A program made the position numbers and the translations under genes. Under the pieces are notes generated by a model. That model saw only the letters and a list, made by a program, of their open reading frames with translations, had not been told where the DNA came from and did no database searches. A stretch of DNA of 64,000 nucleotides from Paenisporosarcina macmurdoensis (lineage in GTDB: Bacteria; Bacillota; Bacilli; Bacillales_A; Planococcaceae). Positions within the stretch are counted from its first letter, which is position 1. Each line of letters starts with the position of its first letter. The stretch is taken from assembly GCF_042658845.1 (NCBI RefSeq), contig NZ_JBHSRI010000002.1:739378-803377 (forward strand), in the 5' to 3' direction. This document shows positions 60,493 through 64,000 of the stretch, piece after piece.

Positions 60493-60915
60493 AAGGGAGC
60501 AACCATTTTCTTTACTTTAAATTCAGTGTGTTCAAGATAGGACTTTTCGATTTGAATGGTGTGTGTTTAATCTTATACTTTTCTAAAATTAAATTTATTA
60601 CCTTTTGTAAGACTTCTTGCTCCTCTTTGTCATCCTCAACCAATAAGTGGCAGCTTAATGAATCCAATCCAGAAGTTATCGTACATACATGTAAATCATG
60701 TAATGTACATTCGTTACACCATCAATATTTTTTAGCATTTCTATTATGTTCTATTTATCGTAGGAGGGGAGCCTTCCATTATGAATACTTTTTGCCAGTA
60801 AGCCCCATTCACTTTTTAAAACTAAAATAGACACAAGGATAGATATAATGGGGGCAGCGATATACCAATCAAAAACAAACATCAAGTATCCAGCTAGTAT
60901 ATCTTCAAATTCACC
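60493..60915 (-). pseudogene. Second decayed CDF (CzcD-like) copy
   Basis: The first 290 bases are nearly identical to 55435-55722 and encode the same C-terminal domain, with indels that break the frame. Further upstream this copy retains the last transmembrane part, DILAGYLMFVFDWYIAAPII then SILVSILVLKSEWGLL, missing from the first copy. Frameshifts and the lack of a 5' end make it non-functional. Confidence 0.85.
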
Positions 60916-60952
60916 AAAAATTAAACCATCTTCAAATAAGAGATGGTTTAAT
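60914..60952 (-). terminator. Terminator of quinone-reductase-like gene
   Basis: Minus-strand stem TAAACCATCT/AGATGGTTTA (one mismatch at the loop), followed by ATTTTT. Confidence 0.7.
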
Positions 60953-60963
60953 ATAGAATTTAC

Positions 60964-62004
60964 TTATTCTCCTGGCAACAAGACAATCTTTCCTAACTTC
61001 CCTGTGTTTTTAAAATAAGTTTGAGCTTCTCTTGCTTTTTCCAAAGGAAAAGTCCGATCGATAACCGGTTTAATTTTACCTTCAGAAATAGCGTTAAGCA
61101 TTAGTTTAAATTCTCCTCTGGTACCCAAAACAGACCCATAAAGAGTGATATGTTTTAAATACAACGTTCTAAAATCAAGCTCTGCGTTCTGACCACCTGC
61201 AGATCCCGATGTACAGAATTTCCCGCCCTTTTTCAGTACTTGAAGGGAGGTTGAGAACAAAGCATCTCCTACAACATCTAATACTGAGTCAATCGGACCG
61301 CCATTCACTTCTATTATTTCTTTAGCAAGATTATTTGACCTATAAGACAATACGTGTGTTGCTCCCAGTTCCTTCATTTTGTCTTCCAAATCTAAGTCAC
61401 CAACAATCGCGATGACTTTAGCTCCGAATACTTTAGAGGCAATTTGTACACTTAAAGATCCAACACCACCGTTTGCCCCAGTCACCATAATAGTCTCCCC
61501 AGGTTGAGCTTGAATTTGTTCTACCATGTGCCATGCAGTCAAACCACTGACAGAAAAAACCCCACTTTCTGTATAGTTGGAAAGAGGCATTTCAAAACAA
61601 AGGTCAGCAGTCCACACCACGTATTCCGCATATCCACCATCATATTCTGAACCAATGAAGGACATATCTTCTGAAATATGTTCGGATCCCTCATCTCCAC
61701 TTGATGTGAATGGGAAAAGGACAACATCTTTTCCAATCATCGATTCATCTACAAGTTTCCCTACCTTTACAACTCTCCCTGATATATCAGAACCGGGTGT
61801 TCTGGGAAATTGTACTCCTTCTGGACGCCATCCGGACTTCGAACCAGTGCCGTAAGCTCCTTCTCTCATCCAAATTTCCGTATTATTAATAGCACAAGCC
61901 TTTACTTTAATGAGAACTTCATTGTCTTTAGGTTCTGGTATAGCTAATTCAACTATTTCTAACTTATCTACATCTCCGTATCCAGTCACTTGAACAGCTT
62001 TCAT
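60964..62004 (-). CDS. Zinc-less MDR oxidoreductase (NADPH:quinone reductase-like)
   Basis: 346-residue medium-chain dehydrogenase/reductase. The GroES-like N-terminal domain starts MKAVQVTGYGDVDKLEIVE. The Rossmann domain has VTGANGGVGSLSVQIASKVF (NADP-binding loop) and VLDVVGDALFSTSLQVL. Structural zinc Cys are not seen, which favours the quinone-reductase/enoyl-reductase side of the family. SD AAAGGTGGTATCTC precedes the ATG. Substrate unknown. Confidence 0.87.
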   Translation of the reverse strand: MKAVQVTGYGDVDKLEIVELAIPEPKDNEVLIKVKACAINNTEIWMREGAYGTGSKSGWRPEGVQFPRTPGSDISGRVVKVGKLVDESMIGKDVVLFPFTSSGDEGSEHISEDMSFIGSEYDGGYAEYVVWTADLCFEMPLSNYTESGVFSVSGLTAWHMVEQIQAQPGETIMVTGANGGVGSLSVQIASKVFGAKVIAIVGDLDLEDKMKELGATHVLSYRSNNLAKEIIEVNGGPIDSVLDVVGDALFSTSLQVLKKGGKFCTSGSAGGQNAELDFRTLYLKHITLYGSVLGTRGEFKLMLNAISEGKIKPVIDRTFPLEKAREAQTYFKNTGKLGKIVLLPGE

Positions 62005-62455
62005 AGAGATACCACCTTTCTATTGTTTGAGTGAGTATAAATTTTTACAACGACAACTTTAGTACATGCACATAATTACTCTAGAAAACATTAGTTATTC
62101 ACTCGTTATTATGATCATAAAGAGATGACAGGATTGTTAATGCTTCAATATATAAAATGCGTCATGATAAAACTCGTTTTGATTCAATCATAACACTTCT
62201 AAATAATGTCTTAACATTTAGTTAACATCCTCTTCATATTCATCTACTACACTAAAGGTGCAAGCTTAAACTCAAGGAGGTCCTATATGAGTTAAACACG
62301 TATTAAAAAATCCTGTCTATCGCATCCTTTCATTTTTAGCCACCAGTAGAGTCAATGGAACCATCGCCATATTTCCATTTCATAAACGACAACGGATATC
62401 TCTAAATGCTAAATCAAGGAAGAATAAAATATGCGCTAAAAGGAGAGTTATTCAC
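62005..62455. other. Gap with a disrupted ORF start
   Basis: A perfect SD AAGGAGG (62274-62280) is followed by ATG-AGT-TAA (62287-62295). In the next frame an uninterrupted reading frame runs from 62291 into the ORF at 62456-62695. One base less after AGT would give MSKHVLKNPVYRILSFLAT, which looks like an MFS N terminus. The rest is AT-rich without features. Confidence 0.4.
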
Positions 62456-62695
62456 GTGGAAATTCAACGGAGACCTTGGAAAAAATATTCTTTAATTCGA
62501 TTTATGGACTTCTTAAGTAAGTCTACTCAAAGCGCGAGAGTTTCTCAAATTAATTCATTACACACCTCCACCCAAGAGGTAGGTTCTATGAATAACTTGG
62601 ACAATATTCGACTAGTAGGTCTTGGAAACATCCAACTGATGAAAAAAATAGGTATCACCATTTCTGTGATAACACTCTATTTGATAACGCTTTAA
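62456..62695 (+). CDS. Hypothetical ORF (79 aa), possibly part of a broken gene
   Basis: GTG start with AAAGGAGAG 8 bases upstream. Begins MEIQRRPWKKYSLIRFMDFL and ends in a hydrophobic stretch GITISVITLYLITL. The frame is open for a further 55 codons upstream, so it may be the tail of a frameshifted gene starting at 62287. No family recognised. Confidence 0.35.
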   Translation: MEIQRRPWKKYSLIRFMDFLSKSTQSARVSQINSLHTSTQEVGSMNNLDNIRLVGLGNIQLMKKIGITISVITLYLITL

Positions 62696-62903
62696 AAAAC
62701 CCCGTTGTTCTTACGAATTTAGACCTATATGACTGATATCTTGACAGTGGTTAAAGTTTGCAGGCCAAAGAGAATGTTGGTTGGAATTACTGCTCTTGTG
62801 TTAACTATCTTGATATTCTTTGCAACCAAGATAAATGTCAGTTTGCTTCAACCCTACAATAAATGCTATGTCAATTCAAAACATTCGTGTCATCAATATA
62901 TAC

Positions 62904-62930
62904 GTAATAGATTATTTACAAATCTATTAC
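62904..62930. promoter_or_regulatory. Perfect inverted repeat upstream of micro-ORF
   Basis: GTAATAGATT (62904-62913) and AATCTATTAC (62921-62930) are exact reverse complements around a 7-base centre. The SD AAGGAG of the next small ORF begins 5 bases after it, so it could act as operator or as an mRNA hairpin limiting initiation. Confidence 0.5.
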
Positions 62931-62946
62931 ACATAAGGAGTATTTT

Positions 62947-63069
62947 ATTAACAATACAGCTATAGAATATGTGTTAGTGTGGATAGCTTGTGTGGCTATC
63001 ATGGTATTCGGCGATGGAGGAGCCAATGCCTATTTTTTTGCTCAATTCTTCCGTTACTTTCAAAATTAA
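62947..63069 (+). CDS. Small hydrophobic protein (40 aa) with ATT start
   Basis: AAGGAG at 62935-62940 is 6 bases from an ATT codon that opens a frame giving MNNTAIEYVLVWIACVAIMV then FGDGGANAYFFAQFFRYFQN. It holds one membrane helix, a GDGGA turn and an aromatic tail. ATT is a rare start codon. Alternatives are GTG 62971 or ATG 63001, neither with an SD. The next gene's SD starts 5 bases after the stop, suggesting an operon. Confidence 0.4.
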   Translation: MNNTAIEYVLVWIACVAIMVFGDGGANAYFFAQFFRYFQN

Positions 63070-63086
63070 ATTTAAGGGGATTTATA

Positions 63087-63383
63087 ATGATTAAGTTATC
63101 TGAAAATAATGATAAATCGATACCAATGACCCTAAATATTAATGAAATTGACAGGCGATATAACATCAAACAAAAAATATTTGAAGCATCAAATTTTTCA
63201 GTATACATAATTACACTTAAACAAGAAAATACATTCTATGAACTCTTATTAATTAAAGATTTCAATTTAGAAGGACCATCAGCACAAATTTGGCACAAAA
63301 AGTTTTGTAAGAACTCTACTATTATTGAGATTGTAAATGAAGTTGCTGAAGCTATTCAATCTGGATTCATTAAAAACCAATAA
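63087..63383 (+). CDS. Hypothetical protein (98 aa)
   Basis: Soluble mixed alpha/beta protein: MIKLSENNDKSIPMTLNINE, then NFSVYIITLKQENTFYELLL, ending in a helix IIEIVNEVAEAIQSGFI. ATG 63087 has AAGGGGA 6 bases upstream; the frame upstream of it is not supported. No family recognised. Probably co-transcribed with the 40-aa ORF before it. Confidence 0.6.
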   Translation: MIKLSENNDKSIPMTLNINEIDRRYNIKQKIFEASNFSVYIITLKQENTFYELLLIKDFNLEGPSAQIWHKKFCKNSTIIEIVNEVAEAIQSGFIKNQ

Positions 63384-63438
63384 ATAGTTTTTTTAAAAAA
63401 ATACAGACATTTGAATAATAAAAGAACAGCAAAAGTAA

Positions 63439-63588
63439 TGGCAAGATCCGGACGGAACTGTGTATGTGGTCGGAATTTCTTACAAGCCAAAGTGAGCAAA
63501 GATCAAAATCAGCTTGACCACAGTTACATCTGATGGTGAAACCATTGTTCAATTTACAGTTGTAAATGAAGATTATCATGAAGAGTAA
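63439..63588 (+). pseudogene. Gene fragment with in-frame TGA
   Basis: Reads WQDPDGTVYVVGISYKPK, TGA (63493-63495), then AKIKISLTTVTSDGETIVQF and TVVNEDYHEE to a TAA. The beta-strand pattern continues across the TGA, so this is the C-terminal piece of a decayed gene. No start or SD. A terminator follows 7 bases downstream. Confidence 0.5.
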
Positions 63589-63594
63589 GAAATA

Positions 63595-63643
63595 AAAAAG
63601 GTGCTAGATATCATCCGAATCATGGATGGTACAGCACCTTTTT
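63595..63643. terminator. Terminator after gene fragment
   Basis: Stem AAAAAGGTGCT/AGCACCTTTTT with an inner TCATCC/GGATGG stem. It presumably belonged to the decayed gene at 63439-63588. Confidence 0.85.
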
Positions 63644-63783
63644 GTTTTTAGATTTACTTGGTAGGTTCTATTAATAGGAAACCATTTTTCCGTTTCAAAA
63701 GGTAATGACATGGATGGAGCTGGTTGAAAGCTTGATAATATGCACCCATAAAATTGGTGCGCTATTTGACGTGATGGGAGAGA

Positions 63784-63909
63784 ATGCTTGCCCAAGAGCT
63801 TAATTTTTCTAGAGCCAAAATCCTTTATCATCTTCGTGAACTGGAGAAACACAAGATTATTCAGCTCGGAAGAATGGATAGGATACAATTAGTTGGACAA
63901 CGAAATTAA
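63784..63909 (+). pseudogene. Winged-helix regulator fragment cut by insertion element
   Basis: MLAQELNFSRAKILYHLREL then EKHKIIQLGRMDRIQL is the recognition helix and wing of an ArsR/HTH_20-type regulator. The N terminus is missing (stops just upstream), and the last codons run into the IS3 end at about 63894, where the frame stops. It looks truncated by the insertion. Confidence 0.65.
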
Positions 63910-64000
63910 GGGCAAGTAGAATAATACACAACCAGTGAGGAGAATCTACTATGTCCAAAAAAAGAAGAACATTTTCAACCGAGTTTAAAAAACAAGTGGT
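63894..64000 (+). mobile_element. IS3-family insertion sequence, left end (partial)
   Basis: The likely terminal repeat begins TGGACAACGAAATTAAGGGC and is followed about 57 bases later by the transposase start. The right end lies beyond the window, so length and target duplication cannot be seen. Confidence 0.7.
63951..64000 (+). CDS. IS3-family transposase OrfA, N-terminal start only
   Basis: MSKKRRTFSTEFKKQVV is the typical opening of the IS3/IS150 OrfA helix-turn-helix protein. SD GTGAGGAGA lies before ATG 63951. The gene runs off the window. Confidence 0.88.
   Translation, partial: MSKKRRTFSTEFKKQV

Noticed and set aside
60528..60830. 100-codon plus-strand ORF
   Set aside because: It is antisense to the decayed CDF gene; its sister at 55497-55688 shows the same shadow.
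62729..62965. 78-codon plus-strand ORF
   Set aside because: No SD, composition not convincing, and it overlaps the inverted repeat and the SD of the better-supported 40-aa ORF.

Overview
The window (about 37% GC by eye) comes from a low-GC, endospore-forming Gram-positive bacterium. It is most likely a member of the Planococcaceae, in the Psychrobacillus / Paenisporosarcina / Sporosarcina range. Three things point there: a chromosomal backbone in Bacillus subtilis qcrC-to-ypwA order, a bacillithiol gene (bshA) with a gerA-type germination-receptor operon, and a GC-rich dispersed intergenic repeat. I know that repeat type from this family, but only from memory. Species cannot be assigned from sequence reading alone.

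Backbone, about 1-40.6 kb. The left edge cuts qcrC. Then follow ypjA, a YugP-type peptidase, ypjC (YitT), ypjD (MazG-like), dapB, mgsA, bshA, cca, birA, a panB leader RNA with attenuator-like terminator, panBCD, dinG, ypmA, ypmB, aspB, asnS, dnaD, nth, ypoC, the opposed recU-ponA pair, yppE, mrfA-mrfB (yprA-yprB), gpsB, rnpB, the ypsC RNA methylase, the ypvA DinG-like helicase and an M32 carboxypeptidase. Many neighbours overlap by a few bases, as in co-translated operons. A 6-kb accessory block (10.6-16.7 kb) interrupts the usual panD-dinG junction. It holds a HIT protein, two Nudix hydrolases, a 2H phosphoesterase, small membrane proteins and a zinc ribbon. A second small accessory patch (36.7-39 kb) contains a zinc-finger protein, a broken ribbon-helix-helix-like gene and an AlkD-like protein.

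Accessory half, 40.6-64 kb. This part holds a HAD phosphatase, a Fur-controlled siderophore-binding lipoprotein without its permease, an MFS exporter, a GmhB-like phosphatase, and yqeY behind an AAAATT microsatellite. Next come a DUF2975-XRE pair with a perfect inverted-repeat operator candidate, an opuA glycine-betaine importer and a TetR regulator, and a DUF305 protein. A DUF421 gene follows with an in-frame amber codon. The gerABC-type germination operon has a good sigma-G promoter match and lies between two decayed copies of the same cation-diffusion-facilitator (czcD-like) gene. After a quinone-reductase-like gene the sequence decays into small ORFs and gene fragments, ending in the left end of an IS3-family element cut by the window edge.

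Five copies of a ~125-190 bp repeat sit in intergenic gaps and form two subfamilies with compensating stem changes. No CRISPR array, rRNA, tRNA gene or prophage module was seen. I did not find a clearly new multi-gene system. The best leads are the structured repeat family, the duplicated fragments flanking the germination operon and the DUF2975-XRE module, the frameshifted ribbon-helix-helix-like gene, and the ATT-start micro-ORF near the right end.
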